Shown: positions 7,147 through 17,273, counted from the stretch's first letter. The stretch: DNA of 64,000 nt from Thermoanaerobacter pseudethanolicus ATCC 33223 (GCF_000019085.1 NC_010321.1:1995001-2059000); one strand, 5' to 3'. Made by a program: numbers and translations. Notes: a model not told the origin generated them from the sequence alone.

Positions 7147-9851
7147 CAAAGTGAATAGATTATTTTCATCATATTTACACATTCTTCGTCTGAAATCTTT
7201 ACATTACATCCTTCTTCGATAATCCTTATAGCTTTTTTTATAATATCAAACTCCTTTGGGTAATTCTTAATGTATTCTTGTGTATCCTTCATGTGTATTA
7301 ACTGTTTTCCTTGTAATATACGCTCAATTACACAAGCAAGATGAAGTATTAATCCTATTGTAATATCTTCATTTAAATTTACTCCTTCTCTTATTAAAGC
7401 TGCATAAAATTTTTTAAAAAAAGATATATACTTTTCTGAATCTATCTTTATATTTTCTCTTATAACCTCTTTCATGTTATCAATTATCTCGATTTGTGAA
7501 AGAGCCTCAATTTTATTTTTCAATACAGATAATTTATCATTATCAAACACATCTGATGTAGAAATATACAATATAGAATCATCCTGTGGATTTATAGCAC
7601 TTACAACAGCTAAAATATTTTTTTCTTCTTTGATGTTGAGTAGTTTTCTTCTAAATTCTCTGGTGCTTTCAATTTCAATTGGAATAATATCTATATCTTG
7701 CTCTTTTAAGTCAAGGTTTTTTTCAAGTATTGATTTAAGTTTAACCGCTGTACCTTCGCCGGTTATACAAGCAGTTATGATAACATTCTTTTTAAGAGAA
7801 TCTTCAAATTTAACACTGTCTTTGTAGATTCTGCCTACATAAGGACTGAAATTGACAACTGCATCATACACTTCATCTAAAGAAGCGTTAAGGATTGCCT
7901 TTCTTGCCGCCTCTAAAACCATAGGAGTGGAAACCATTTCAATTGTTTTGACGGGTATTCCTGTCCTTTCGTATATCATGTCACCAAATAATACTAGTGA
8001 ACCCATGTCAACAAGAAGTAATACGCCTCTTCCTTTGTCAACTCTTTTTACAATATTAGTTAAATTATTTAACGCAACTTCTGGTTTTTGATCAAGTGGC
8101 ATATTGTACCCAATTACATAATTGTCACCTAAAAGCCTATTGGAAACCTCCGCGATTGAAGTAGCAGCGGCTTCTCCATGCATTGCAACAATAATGCCTA
8201 CCCTTTCGTCTTTTTCCTTTGTTTCTTCGTCAAGGCATAAAAACATTGTAACAAAACCTACTTCATCATCAGGTACTTTTATGTTAAACTCTTTTTGGAC
8301 CCTTTCTCTCAAAACATTTGCCACTTCAAATTCTTTCTCATACACCTTCTTTATATTTTCCAGCTGATGATTTACAATGTCTTTGCCACTTAGTATTCTT
8401 TCGACAGAACTGGCTACATGCATAGAAAGGCCGTATAAAGTTTTCTCACTGAAGGGCCTTTTTAACTTTTTGCTGGCATAATTCAAAAAATCGTTTACTA
8501 TATCAACAATCTTTTTATCTACTACTTTATATAATTCCTCCAAATTATTTTTATCCAGATTTAAGAGATACTTTTTCAAATATGTTTCTATATCAATGCT
8601 CATGATGAGTTTTATATCACTTTCGTTAAGTCCTTTTTGCTCCAAAGCTTTCCTTTTTTCCTCTAATGCCTCATAAAAATTGAATATCTGATTATTCTGT
8701 TGAATAACAGGAGTAGCATTATCGGCTGAAAACTTTATTATATCTCCTGTAATAAATTTATCAATCTCATCTTTTGACTCTTTATACCTAAACAATCCTC
8801 TTCTGACATACTCAGGTAAATCTTCAGTATGCACGCATACTCCTTTATCCCTTTTCATCATGTATCCGAGGTAAGCTTTTGCAATTGAAAGTTTTATATC
8901 ACTTTTTAGTTGACCTATATTATTGGGGCAGTCATAAAGCAATAGTGCTTTTAGAGCATTTGAAGTGATCATAATATCAGTGTTAATAATAGCTGCTTCC
9001 TCTCTAAAGAAACTTTTAATAAGTTCAAATCTTTCTTCATATGTTCTTTCTGCTAAAGCCGGCAATTTAATCACCATTGGTATCCGCCTTATAAAAGTCC
9101 TAAGAAGAGTAGACTCAATGTTCTCTGTTGTAGCGCATATTATTAAAACATTCGCTTTATGTTGTGTTTCAGATTCTCCAAGCCGTCTATAAAGTCCTTT
9201 ATCAATCAGATAAAAAAGCATCTCTTGTCCTTCTGGTGGAAGCCTATGGACTTCATCAAGAAAAAGTATGCCACCATCTGCTTTTTCAACAAGGCCCATT
9301 CTATCCTTATCGGCACCTGTATACGCTCCTTTTTTCACTCCAAACAGTTGTGACATTAAAAGTTGCGGATTATTAGCATAGTCAGCACAGTTAAAAGTCA
9401 CAAAAGGAGCGTTTCTTTTTATTCTCCCAATTTCTTTTGCGAAACTATACATGACTTCTGCAAACATGGATTTTCCAGTACCCGTCTCCCCAAGCAAAAG
9501 TGTATGAAGGCCATTAGGAGGATAAATTATAGCAGCTTTTGCTTGCTGTACGGCATTTTTAAGGCTTAAATTAGCTCCTATTATGCTGTCAAATACATCT
9601 TTCACTACCATATCACTTTCATCAGAAACCATATCAAGTTCTTTAACCTTATACAAAACTGGTTTACCTTCAACTTTTATAACTTTTCCTTCTCTAAAAA
9701 GGGTATTTAAATCGCTGGAAGCATTTGTTCTTTGTATATTAAGGGCATGTGCAATTTCCATAGCTGAAACTCCCACTACTTCTCCTCTTTCAGCCAATTG
9801 CTTATTGCACAATTCCTTTAGACAATTATAAACTTTGTCAATTCTTTTCAC
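7146..9851 (-). CDS. LevR/CelR-type sigma-54 transcriptional activator with PTS regulation domains
   Basis: 901 residues. N-terminal winged helix (about 1-70), then a sigma-54 AAA+ domain with Walker A GETGTGKS (121-128), the sigma-contact loop GAYTGA (175-180) and Walker B LFLDE (196-200). PTS regulation domains with phosphorylatable His and an EIIA-Man-like domain (VGIIVAMHGEAAA) fill the rest. The family hydrolyses ATP to open RpoN promoters and is tuned by PTS phosphorylation. It is the obvious activator of the operon whose -24/-12 promoter lies just downstream. GTG start at 9851. The GAYTGA loop has Tyr in place of Phe, a tolerated variant. Confidence 0.93.
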   Translation of the reverse strand: MKRIDKVYNCLKELCNKQLAERGEVVGVSAMEIAHALNIQRTNASSDLNTLFREGKVIKVEGKPVLYKVKELDMVSDESDMVVKDVFDSIIGANLSLKNAVQQAKAAIIYPPNGLHTLLLGETGTGKSMFAEVMYSFAKEIGRIKRNAPFVTFNCADYANNPQLLMSQLFGVKKGAYTGADKDRMGLVEKADGGILFLDEVHRLPPEGQEMLFYLIDKGLYRRLGESETQHKANVLIICATTENIESTLLRTFIRRIPMVIKLPALAERTYEERFELIKSFFREEAAIINTDIMITSNALKALLLYDCPNNIGQLKSDIKLSIAKAYLGYMMKRDKGVCVHTEDLPEYVRRGLFRYKESKDEIDKFITGDIIKFSADNATPVIQQNNQIFNFYEALEEKRKALEQKGLNESDIKLIMSIDIETYLKKYLLNLDKNNLEELYKVVDKKIVDIVNDFLNYASKKLKRPFSEKTLYGLSMHVASSVERILSGKDIVNHQLENIKKVYEKEFEVANVLRERVQKEFNIKVPDDEVGFVTMFLCLDEETKEKDERVGIIVAMHGEAAATSIAEVSNRLLGDNYVIGYNMPLDQKPEVALNNLTNIVKRVDKGRGVLLLVDMGSLVLFGDMIYERTGIPVKTIEMVSTPMVLEAARKAILNASLDEVYDAVVNFSPYVGRIYKDSVKFEDSLKKNVIITACITGEGTAVKLKSILEKNLDLKEQDIDIIPIEIESTREFRRKLLNIKEEKNILAVVSAINPQDDSILYISTSDVFDNDKLSVLKNKIEALSQIEIIDNMKEVIRENIKIDSEKYISFFKKFYAALIREGVNLNEDITIGLILHLACVIERILQGKQLIHMKDTQEYIKNYPKEFDIIKKAIRIIEEGCNVKISDEECVNMMKIIYSL

Positions 9852-9864
9852 ATCCTTCGCCCCC

Positions 9865-9889
9865 TTTTACGATACATTTTATCATAAAA
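9865..9889. promoter_or_regulatory. 25-bp imperfect palindrome before the activator gene
   Basis: TTTTACGATACATTTTATCATAAAA-type sequence with 10 of 12 symmetric positions paired, 14 bases upstream of the activator's GTG. It may be an operator for its expression; no regulator can be assigned. Confidence 0.35.
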
Positions 9890-9975
9890 GACAAAAAAAT
9901 AATACACTTTAAAACACTTATTTTTTTATCTTTACTCGAAGTGCCCACTTAAATTTACACCCCCATTAAAAAAAT

Positions 9976-10009
9976 GAATAAAAATAAAAGCGCCCCAATT
10001 TAGCGCTTT
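9976..10009 (-). terminator. Terminator after the Rpn-type nuclease gene
   Basis: Arms AAAGCGC (9987-9993) and GCGCTTT (10003-10009), the second touching the stop codon. The minus-strand tail is TTTTATTTTTATT. Confidence 0.75.
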
Positions 10010-10812
10010 CAGTTCATAAGTTTTTTAATTTCTTCTATTGAAAGTTCTGTGATTTTCGCAATCTTATTAATATCCATGCCTTCTTTTAATAATTCTTTTG
10101 CAATTCTTAGGCTTTTTTCTTTAGCGCCTTTTTCTAATATCATTTTGTATGCTTCAGATTCTTCAATCCGCAACATTTCCATCACCTCCGTAAAAACTCT
10201 CTCTATAACTTCCCTGCTGTAGACTAAGCCTGATAATATCTCTGCCTTAAAAGTTATGTCTTTTTTCTTGTTTATATCTATGGGTATATTTTTTATTGCT
10301 TCTACGCACTCTTTAAGATATTTCTCTCCTTCTGTTTTTCTTCTTTCTCTGTCCATTATAGGCAAAAGAGCATATAGATCGTAATAGTCTGTTTTTGTAA
10401 TGTCTAAAAATTTTATTGTCCCCACATCTATTATTTTATACCTGTAGTCCAAAATATTTTCTTCTCCTAAGTTGTAGTCTAATTTATTCTCCATCCTTAA
10501 ATCATTTTTGCCCATATATATTACCAATTGATAAGGTGTTAAATTGTACTTTTCCATTATTTCAAGTGAATATCTTAGCATCCTGTACGGCATTTTATCG
10601 TCATTGTCTGATTGAAATTCTAAATGTACGGCAATATCTCCCTTTTCCGTAGTACATTTAAGTACTATGTCACTTTGTCTTTTTTCAACTTTTGTAAATT
10701 CTATGTTGAGTTCATCTGTTTTAGTATATGTAAGACCTAAAAAATAAGCCGTTATGTCGTCTGCCATATTAGAAAAAATATCTTTAATGGTAATGTCGTA
10801 TTTTTGTGACAT
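10009..10812 (-). CDS. Rpn family PD-(D/E)XK nuclease / putative transposase-like protein
   Basis: 267 residues, family COG5464. Members carry a PD-(D/E)XK nuclease fold and E. coli RpnA promotes RecA-independent recombination. Visible are the opening YDITIKDIFSNMADDI and the nuclease core KRQSDIVLKC followed by AVHLEFQSDNDDKMPYRM (the E-x-Q variant of ExK). The charged C-terminus (KEGMDINKIAKITELSIEEI) is a helical module common in these proteins. It has its own RBS and terminator and stands alone between unrelated operons, as usual for this mobile, multi-copy family. Activity is inferred from the family. Confidence 0.85.
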   Translation of the reverse strand: MSQKYDITIKDIFSNMADDITAYFLGLTYTKTDELNIEFTKVEKRQSDIVLKCTTEKGDIAVHLEFQSDNDDKMPYRMLRYSLEIMEKYNLTPYQLVIYMGKNDLRMENKLDYNLGEENILDYRYKIIDVGTIKFLDITKTDYYDLYALLPIMDRERRKTEGEKYLKECVEAIKNIPIDINKKKDITFKAEILSGLVYSREVIERVFTEVMEMLRIEESEAYKMILEKGAKEKSLRIAKELLKEGMDINKIAKITELSIEEIKKLMN

Positions 10813-10994
10813 AATATTTCCTTCCTTTCATGGCTACTGTTATTATTATACCACACGATAGTAAGAAAAGAGAGGGTTTACGCTAAAATAATAGCTTCAA
10901 TTTTCTGCACTTAACAACATCTTTTCCTACAATACATATAAATATTTTTTATGAACAAAATAAATATAAGAAATTTTAAAATTGGGGTGATGTT

Positions 10995-11252
10995 ATGGCA
11001 AAGGAAAATGATAAATACACAAAACCTCCAAAGCCGGATGACCGCTCAGACAATGTAGAGAAATTACAACAGATGATACACGATACTATAGAAAATTATA
11101 GAGAAGCAGAAGATTACCTAAAATTACACGCAGAAGAACTTTCTCCTGAAGAAATAGAAAGGATTAAGCAGAAAAACAAAAATAGGCTGACAAGTATACA
11201 AAACATGAGAGAAGAAATAATAGATGAAGTACACGATAACGACAAAAAGTAG
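10995..11252 (+). CDS. tlp: Small acid-soluble spore protein, Tlp family
   Basis: 85 residues, very hydrophilic. The segment KPDDRSDNVEKLQQMIHDT is the hallmark of Bacillus Tlp (thioredoxin-like) spore proteins, followed by an EAEDYL helix and the conserved RIKQKNKNR. Tlp accumulates in the forespore; its exact role is modest or unknown. RBS GGGGTGATG precedes the ATG. Rightward, monocistronic, convergent with psuG. I could not find a clean sigma-G promoter by eye. It indicates a sporulating host. Confidence 0.85.
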   Translation: MAKENDKYTKPPKPDDRSDNVEKLQQMIHDTIENYREAEDYLKLHAEELSPEEIERIKQKNKNRLTSIQNMREEIIDEVHDNDKK

Positions 11253-11266
11253 GTATAAGAGGCGGA

Positions 11267-12190
11267 TTACGCCTCTTTATACAATTTATTTAATTCAATG
11301 GCAATTTTCGCACCTACATGGGCATTATTTTTGACAAGTTCAATATTAGCTTTTAAGCTTTTACCTTGTGTCAAATCTTTTATTTTATCCAACAAAAAAG
11401 GTGTTATTTCTTTACCTTTTATATTGCGTTTTTCTGCCTCATAAAGAGCATCTTCTATAGCTTTATCTATATAAGCTTTATCCAAAGCATATTCTTCTGG
11501 AATAGGATTTGCAATCAAAACCCCACCTTTGAGGCCTAAATCCCATTTTGTCTTTATAATTTTTGCAGCCTCTATTTCGTCATCAACTTTATAATCAACT
11601 TTAAGTCCGCTTTCTCTTGTATAAAAAGCTGGAAATTCCCAAGTTTTTAACCCTACTACAGGAACCCCAAAGGTTTCAAGGTATTCAAGAGTACGTGGGA
11701 GGTCAAGTATTGCCTTTGCACCTGCGCATACAACTGCTACGTCTGTATTTGCAAGTTCTTGTAAATCAGCTGATATATCAAATGTTTGTTCTGCTCCTCT
11801 GTGGACACCTCCTATACCTCCTGTAACAAACACTTTTATGCCTGCAAGATTTGCACAAATCATTGTTGCGGAAACTGTAGTCGCTGCACTAAGTCCTTTT
11901 GCTAAAACTACGGGTAAATCCCTTCTGCTAGCTTTTAATATTTCTTTTGAAGTTCCCATAAATTCGAGTTCTTCTTCGCTTAAACCAATTTTTATTCTTC
12001 CTTTTATAACGGCAATTGTAGCAGGTATAGCTCCATGTTCTCTTACAATATTCTCCAAAGTTTTAGCCGTCTCAATATTTTCCGGATAAGGCATTCCGTG
12101 AGATATTATAGTAGATTCAAGTGCAACAACAGGCTTCCTTTCTTCCATTGCTTCTTTAACTTCTTTTGATAAATCAATAAACTTATTCAT
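11267..12190 (-). CDS. psuG: Pseudouridine-5'-phosphate glycosidase
   Basis: 307 residues, full length. It splits pseudouridine-5'-phosphate into uracil and ribose-5-phosphate during RNA salvage. Family motifs seen: ALESTIISHGMPYPEN near the N-terminus, TGGIGGVHRGAEQTFDISAD mid-protein and CAGAKAILDLPRTLE. The ATG overlaps the stop of psuK by 4 bases (ATGA), so kinase and glycosidase are coupled in pathway order. Confidence 0.95.
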   Translation of the reverse strand: MNKFIDLSKEVKEAMEERKPVVALESTIISHGMPYPENIETAKTLENIVREHGAIPATIAVIKGRIKIGLSEEELEFMGTSKEILKASRRDLPVVLAKGLSAATTVSATMICANLAGIKVFVTGGIGGVHRGAEQTFDISADLQELANTDVAVVCAGAKAILDLPRTLEYLETFGVPVVGLKTWEFPAFYTRESGLKVDYKVDDEIEAAKIIKTKWDLGLKGGVLIANPIPEEYALDKAYIDKAIEDALYEAEKRNIKGKEITPFLLDKIKDLTQGKSLKANIELVKNNAHVGAKIAIELNKLYKEA

Positions 12191-13290
12191 TTTACAATCT
12201 CCTTTACTATATTTTTTAATTGATTTTCATTTAAAAATGGATTTACTGTATAAGGTGAGGATATTGTAAGAGATGCCGCAGCAAGACCAAGTTTTGCCGA
12301 TACATCCAGAGTATAGCCATTAAAAATACCATAGACCAAGCCAGCCGTCAAAGCATCTCCTGCACCTGTAGCATCAACAATTTCGGCTTGATATGGTTCT
12401 ATAAATTTTTCAACTTCTTCTGAAGAAATATATACCCCTCTTTCTCCTAAAGTTACTATGACATTTTTGACACCTTTTTGTCTTAAATATTTAACTGCTT
12501 TTTTCATATCCTCATCATTTGCTATTTTAACTCCAGATATCGATTCAAGTTCTTCTTTATTTGGAGTTACATAATCGATTTTGTCAAGTACACCTATTAA
12601 TTTTTTTGCTTTGTCGATGGAAACGGGCTCTGCCACTACAGGAATATTATTATTGTAGCAAAGCTCCACAATATATTTGATGCTGTCTTCAGGAATATTT
12701 GTATCAAAAACTACAATCTCACTATTTTTTATAACTTCCATCTTGGACTCAAGATATTGTATATTTAACTCTTCTAAAATGTCCATTCCCGAAAGAGCCA
12801 CATCCATATCACCAATTGCATTAAGAATGGCAAGATATATACCTGTACGCCTTGTATTTGAAATTACAATCTGTTCAACATTTACCCCTGCTTGCCTTGT
12901 CTCCTCAAGAAGCCTTCTTCCTTCATCATCATTACCTACAACGCTCAAAAGTGTAACAGGTAAGCTAAGCTGTGCAAGGTTGTGAGCAATATTTCGTCCT
13001 ACACCACCAGGTGCTATGTTTATGTGTCCTGGATTTGAAGTATGCTGCTTAAGCTCTGAATAGGGTTTACCTTTTATATCTATATTTGCTCCTCCAACTA
13101 CAGTAACACCTTTAAAGTCCCTCACTACATAGCCTCTTCCTAATATAAAGCCCTTTTTCATGAGGTTTGCTATGTGCCCTGCAACTGCAGATCTACTAAT
13201 ACCCATAAGCTGTGCTAATTCTTCTTGAGAAATCATTGGATTTTTCTTTATAAATCTCAATATCTCTTTTTCCCTCTGTGTCAATGCCAC
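12187..13290 (-). CDS. psuK: Pseudouridine kinase with N-terminal helix-turn-helix (PfkB family)
   Basis: 367 residues from the chosen GTG. Residues 1-60 form an MarR/Lrp-like winged helix (EELAQLMGISRSAVAGHIAN); the PfkB sugar kinase domain follows, with GGVGRNIAHNLAQL and the anion-hole motif DATGAGDALTAG. It phosphorylates pseudouridine for PsuG. The frame is open to 13419, but the ATG there lacks an RBS; GTG at 13290, 9 bases after GGGAG, fits the family N-terminus (GTG at 13296 is an alternative). The fused DNA-binding domain suggests that the kinase also senses its substrate to regulate the operon (inference). Confidence 0.88.
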   Translation of the reverse strand: MALTQREKEILRFIKKNPMISQEELAQLMGISRSAVAGHIANLMKKGFILGRGYVVRDFKGVTVVGGANIDIKGKPYSELKQHTSNPGHINIAPGGVGRNIAHNLAQLSLPVTLLSVVGNDDEGRRLLEETRQAGVNVEQIVISNTRRTGIYLAILNAIGDMDVALSGMDILEELNIQYLESKMEVIKNSEIVVFDTNIPEDSIKYIVELCYNNNIPVVAEPVSIDKAKKLIGVLDKIDYVTPNKEELESISGVKIANDEDMKKAVKYLRQKGVKNVIVTLGERGVYISSEEVEKFIEPYQAEIVDATGAGDALTAGLVYGIFNGYTLDVSAKLGLAAASLTISSPYTVNPFLNENQLKNIVKEIVK

Positions 13291-13360
13291 ATTCACACAC
13301 TCCCAAACAATTATTTGTTTATCAAACATTTGCAAGTATATTATATCACAAAAACGCAAA

Positions 13361-13388
13361 TAAAAAAACTGCTTATTATAAAAAGCAG
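13361..13388 (-). terminator. Terminator after azlCD
   Basis: Arms ACTGCTT (13367-13373) and AAGCAGT (13382-13388); on the minus strand followed by seven T. It separates azlD from the psuKG promoter region. Confidence 0.8.
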
Positions 13389-13420
13389 TAAAAACATTAT
13401 TATCCAGAAAGCATACCAAT

Positions 13421-13744
13421 CTACTTAATAATATATGATAAAATCACATAGCTAACAATACCAACAACAACAGGTGTAAATAGCTTCCTCGTAAAATATG
13501 CAGCTATAAATGTCGGTATTGCTGAAAATAAATATACATTTGATAAATCTAAAAATAATTTTCCATCTTTAATAAAAATTACCGGAAATAAAAGAGCTGA
13601 AAGAACTGCTACAGGCACATACTCAAGAAACGACTTTACAGCTTGAGGAAGTTCTATTTTAGTTAAGCCATAAACAGGCATAAATCGCGGAATATATGTC
13701 ACTAAAAACATTCCAATAACACTTATTATAAATTTCGTACCCAT
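13421..13744 (-). CDS. azlD: AzlD-family branched-chain amino acid transporter small subunit
   Basis: 107 residues with four predicted membrane segments. The typical AzlD opening YIPRFMPVYGLTKIELPQAV is followed by FLEYVPVAVLSALLFP. It forms an exporter of leucine-type or related amino acids with AzlC. The start overlaps the azlC end by 19 bases. Export of branched-chain amino acids is inferred from the family. Confidence 0.88.
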   Translation of the reverse strand: MGTKFIISVIGMFLVTYIPRFMPVYGLTKIELPQAVKSFLEYVPVAVLSALLFPVIFIKDGKLFLDLSNVYLFSAIPTFIAAYFTRKLFTPVVVGIVSYVILSYIIK

Positions 13745-14442
13745 TTGTCAACCAATACCCCCATTCCTGCACCTATTAATGCGGCTACAATGACATTTGT
13801 ATTTCCCGGTAATACAAACATCAAAGTTATAGACAACAACCCCGAAAAGACACTTATAAAAACTTTTTTATACCCTGATATTTGCATAAGTAGCAAGGCA
13901 ATGTACATCGCTGGAAGTGCAAAATCAAGCCCTACGTTTATAGAGCCTCCTATCAAAGTTGCTGATACAGCACCTAAAAATGAAGCAAATACCCAGGCAG
14001 TATACGAGGTTAAAAATAGTTGGTAGAAATAACCTTCAGTATATTCAGAGTTAGTTTGCAAATCTGTAATCGCAACAGCATATGTCTCATCAGTAATAAA
14101 AAAAGATAATATTGGTATATGTTTCCTCGATATGTGTTTCATATACTGCGATAGCGATGTGCTATATAAAAAGTGCCTCAAATTTACTATAAATATTGTA
14201 GACACTAGTGTAACAATATTTGTTCCTGCACTAAGCAAACTTATGGCAATAAATTGTGCTGAACCAGCATATACAAAAAGAGACAATGCCACCACTTGTG
14301 AAATAGTAAAACCGCTTTTCACACCAACGAGTCCATAAGCAAAGCCTATTGGCAAATATCCTAACACAATAGGTAGTGCACTTTTAACTCCATTTATACT
14401 CTTCCTAACATCACCATCTACTATCATAAACCTCACCATCAC
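13726..14442 (-). CDS. azlC: AzlC-family branched-chain amino acid transporter large subunit
   Basis: 238 residues with multiple membrane segments. Family motifs ALPIVLGYLPIGFAYGLVG and YAGSAQFIA are clear, as is the central SFFITDETYAV. Paired with azlD. The genes lie directly downstream of leuS in the same orientation, but a terminator intervenes, so common regulation by leucine supply is only a guess. Confidence 0.9.
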   Translation of the reverse strand: MMVRFMIVDGDVRKSINGVKSALPIVLGYLPIGFAYGLVGVKSGFTISQVVALSLFVYAGSAQFIAISLLSAGTNIVTLVSTIFIVNLRHFLYSTSLSQYMKHISRKHIPILSFFITDETYAVAITDLQTNSEYTEGYFYQLFLTSYTAWVFASFLGAVSATLIGGSINVGLDFALPAMYIALLLMQISGYKKVFISVFSGLLSITLMFVLPGNTNVIVAALIGAGMGVLVDKWVRNL

Positions 14443-14454
14443 TAAAAAATATTT

Positions 14455-14485
14455 ATTTTTTTAAAAGCAGGAGTGAGCCTCCTGC
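14455..14485 (-). terminator. Terminator after leuS
   Basis: Arms GCAGGAG (14467-14473) and CTCCTGC (14479-14485), followed on the minus strand by TTTTAAAAAAATAAAT. It separates leuS from azlC. Confidence 0.8.
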
Positions 14486-14491
14486 CTTTAA

Positions 14492-16942
14492 TTATTTCAC
14501 AACAATATTTACAAGCCTGTTTTTGACAACTATGACCTTCTTTATCTCTTTTCCATCCACATATGCTTTTACATTTTTATCAGAAAGAGCGAGCTTTTCT
14601 ATTTCTTCGTCAGTAGCTTTTGAAGGAACTTCAAGTCTCCCCCTTACCTTGCCGTTTACCTGCACAGCTATTTCTACAACATCTCTTTGTAGAGCTTTTT
14701 CATCCCACTCAGGCCATTTCTGATTGAAGACAGAATATTCATATCCAAGCTTTTCCCACATTTCTTCAGAAAAGTGAGGAGCAAATGGCGCCAAAAGTTT
14801 TATTAAATCTGCCACCACTTCTTCATAAAATTTGATATTTTTAACTTCCACATCTGCCTCGTATTTATAAAGGGCATTTACCAGTTCCATTATCCTCGCT
14901 ATTGCAGTATTAAACTGAAATCTCTCTGCATCTTCTGTCACACCTTTTATAGCATAATGTCTCACATAGTTTAACTCTTTTTCATCTTTCCCCATATCAT
15001 CTTTTATTTTTCCAGGATTGTTTCTTGTCTCTATGAATTTATCTATAAATCTCTCCACTCTGTTGACAAACCTTGCAATGGCTTTTATTCCATCATCATT
15101 CCATGGCCCACCTTCAGAATAAGCAAATCCAAACATCAGATAGAGTCTAAATACATCAGAACCGTATTCTTTAATGTATTCGTCAGGCGAAATTACATTC
15201 CCTTTAGATTTGCTCATTCTGCTGCCATCAGGTCCCAATATTGTGCCTTGATGCACCAAAGATTTAAACGGCTCATCAAAGTCAAGATATCCTAAGTCTC
15301 TCAAAGCCTTTGTAACAAACCTTGCGTACAAAAGATGCATTGTCGCGTGCTCTGCTCCACCTACGTACTTGTCAACAGGCAACATTTTATTTATCCATTC
15401 TTTATTGAAAGGCTCTTTGTCGTTTTTGTTATCGGGATATCTCAAAAAGTACCACGAAGAATCCACAAAAGTGTCCAACGTATCAGGGTCTCTTAAAGCC
15501 TTGCCACCACATTTGGGACAAGTAACGTTCATAAAGCCTTCATGCTTTTTAAGTGGAGATTCACCTGTTGGAGCAAATTCCACATCATAAGGGAGTAACA
15601 CTGGTAAATCTTCTTCTGGGACAGGGACTATGCCACAGCGTTCACAGTGAATAACAGGTATTGGAGCGCCCCAGTATCTCTGCCTTGAAACAAGCCAATC
15701 CCTCAATCTGTAATTTACTTTAAACTCTGCTCTACCTTCTTGTTTTAATTTTTCTACAATTTTTATCCTCGCTTCTTCTGATTTCAAACCTGCAAATTCT
15801 CCACTGTCTACAAGCACTCCATACTCATCAAAGGGTAGACTGTCCTCCACATCTCCAATTCCTTTTATCACTCTTTTTATAGGAAGGTTGTATTTTGTTG
15901 CAAACTCATAATCTCTTTTATCATGGGCAGGAACAGCCATGACACATCCTGTTCCATATGTTGCAAGGACATAGTCTGCTATCCAAATAGGGAGTTTCTC
16001 TCCCGTCAGAGGATGAATTGCGTATGCTCCTGTAAATACCCCTGTCTTTTCTTTTTCAGTAGACAACCTTTCAATCTCACTCTGTTTTCTCGCGTATTCT
16101 TTATACTCTTCAACAGCTTGTTTATATTCTTCTGTAGTAATTAAATCTACAATTTCGTGTTCTGGCGCAATAACTACATACGTCGCTCCATACAACGTGT
16201 CAGCTCTTGTAGTAAATACCTTAAATGTCAGGTCTTTTCCGGCTACTTTAAATTCTATCTCTGCTCCATCCGACTTTCCAATCCAATTTCTCTGCATTAT
16301 TTTTGTCTTCTCAGGCCAATCAAGTTCATCCAGTTTTTCAAGGAGTTCTTCTGCATAAGCAGTTATCTTAAAAAACCACTGAGTCAAATCTTTCTTTGTA
16401 ACTTCAGTGCCGCACCTTTCACATTTCCCATCTATAACTTGTTCGTTTGCAAGAACAGTTTGACAACTGGGACACCAATTCACTGGCGCTTTTTTTCTAT
16501 AGGCAAGGCCTGCCTCAAAAAGCTTCAAGAAAATCCACTGCGTCCATTTGTAGTATTCCGGTAAGCAAGTTATTACTTCATAGTCCCAATCAAAAGTCGC
16601 CCCCATTTCTTTAAGCTGCTTTTCCATCGTCCTTATATTTTCCATGGTGGAATCATAAGGATGTATTCCCGTCTTTATGGCATAGTTTTCTGCAGGAAGT
16701 CCAAAAGCGTCAAATCCCATTGGATGAAAAACTTCCCATCCTTGCATTCTTTTCATTCTCGCCCAAGAATCAGTAGGTCCATAATTGTACCAATGTCCTA
16801 CGTGAAGCTTGGCACCTGAAGGATAAGAAAACATCTCAAGGCAATAAAGCTTTTTATCTACATTTTTAGGATTAAACTTATAAAGTTTTGTCTCTTCCCA
16901 TCTTTTTTGCCATTTTCTATCAATTTCAACCGAATACGCCAT
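14492..16942 (-). CDS. leuS: Leucyl-tRNA synthetase
   Basis: 816 residues, class I synthetase that charges tRNA-Leu. The HIGH box appears as HVGH within [19 protein letters not shown], the KMSKS box as RMSKS, and the editing domain lies between. Two CxxC pairs ([16 protein letters not shown]) fit the zinc domain. The frame opens at a GTG at 16951, but ATG 16942, preceded by AGAGGTGG, gives the usual [11 protein letters not shown] opening and is preferred. Expression is controlled by the T-box leader at 16983-17218. Confidence 0.97.
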   Translation of the reverse strand: MAYSVEIDRKWQKRWEETKLYKFNPKNVDKKLYCLEMFSYPSGAKLHVGHWYNYGPTDSWARMKRMQGWEVFHPMGFDAFGLPAENYAIKTGIHPYDSTMENIRTMEKQLKEMGATFDWDYEVITCLPEYYKWTQWIFLKLFEAGLAYRKKAPVNWCPSCQTVLANEQVIDGKCERCGTEVTKKDLTQWFFKITAYAEELLEKLDELDWPEKTKIMQRNWIGKSDGAEIEFKVAGKDLTFKVFTTRADTLYGATYVVIAPEHEIVDLITTEEYKQAVEEYKEYARKQSEIERLSTEKEKTGVFTGAYAIHPLTGEKLPIWIADYVLATYGTGCVMAVPAHDKRDYEFATKYNLPIKRVIKGIGDVEDSLPFDEYGVLVDSGEFAGLKSEEARIKIVEKLKQEGRAEFKVNYRLRDWLVSRQRYWGAPIPVIHCERCGIVPVPEEDLPVLLPYDVEFAPTGESPLKKHEGFMNVTCPKCGGKALRDPDTLDTFVDSSWYFLRYPDNKNDKEPFNKEWINKMLPVDKYVGGAEHATMHLLYARFVTKALRDLGYLDFDEPFKSLVHQGTILGPDGSRMSKSKGNVISPDEYIKEYGSDVFRLYLMFGFAYSEGGPWNDDGIKAIARFVNRVERFIDKFIETRNNPGKIKDDMGKDEKELNYVRHYAIKGVTEDAERFQFNTAIARIMELVNALYKYEADVEVKNIKFYEEVVADLIKLLAPFAPHFSEEMWEKLGYEYSVFNQKWPEWDEKALQRDVVEIAVQVNGKVRGRLEVPSKATDEEIEKLALSDKNVKAYVDGKEIKKVIVVKNRLVNIVVK

Positions 16943-16982
16943 ACCCTCCACCTCTGCATTAAATTTTATTATTTTTCTCTAT

Positions 16983-17218
16983 TAAAAAAAGTCTTTCATC
17001 TTAAAGAGACGAAAGACTTCACTTCCGCGGTACCACTCTTGTTGGCATACGCCCACTCGAACCTGTAACGGCGGTAACCGTGTATACCTACTAAACTTCG
17101 GTATACCTACTCCGTGGCGAGTTTCAGCAGGAGAAGCTACCGTTTTGCACCAACCAACGGCTCTCTGAAAGCTTATCATGCTTACTACTCCACTTCATCG
17201 CATTTACAAATAGATTTG
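16983..17218 (-). promoter_or_regulatory. T-box riboswitch, leucine (CUC specifier)
   Basis: The minus-strand leader of leuS contains AGTGGAGTAGTAAGC near its 5' end, an AG bulge, the GGTG apical motif, a specifier-loop sequence GAAACTCGCC (CUC = Leu) and the T-box AGTGGTACCGCGG (17025-17037). A terminator with arms AAGTCTTTC/GAAAGACTT (16989-17019) and seven U follows. Uncharged tRNA-Leu should favour the antiterminator. Confidence 0.95.
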
Positions 17219-17224
17219 TACATT

Positions 17225-17253
17225 ATTTTATTACAAAAGAAAAATAAATGCAA
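17225..17253 (-). promoter_or_regulatory. Sigma-A promoter of the leuS T-box transcript
   Basis: Minus strand -35 TTGCAT (17248-17253), 17-base spacer, -10 TAAAAT (17225-17230). The predicted start is near 17218, just before the T-box stem I. Confidence 0.6.
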
Positions 17254-17273
17254 TATCCTTTTAAACAATATTA

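Noticed and set aside
12187-13419. psuK start at 13419
   Set aside because: The extra 43 residues are not kinase- or HTH-like and contain promoter sequence; GTG 13290 has an RBS.
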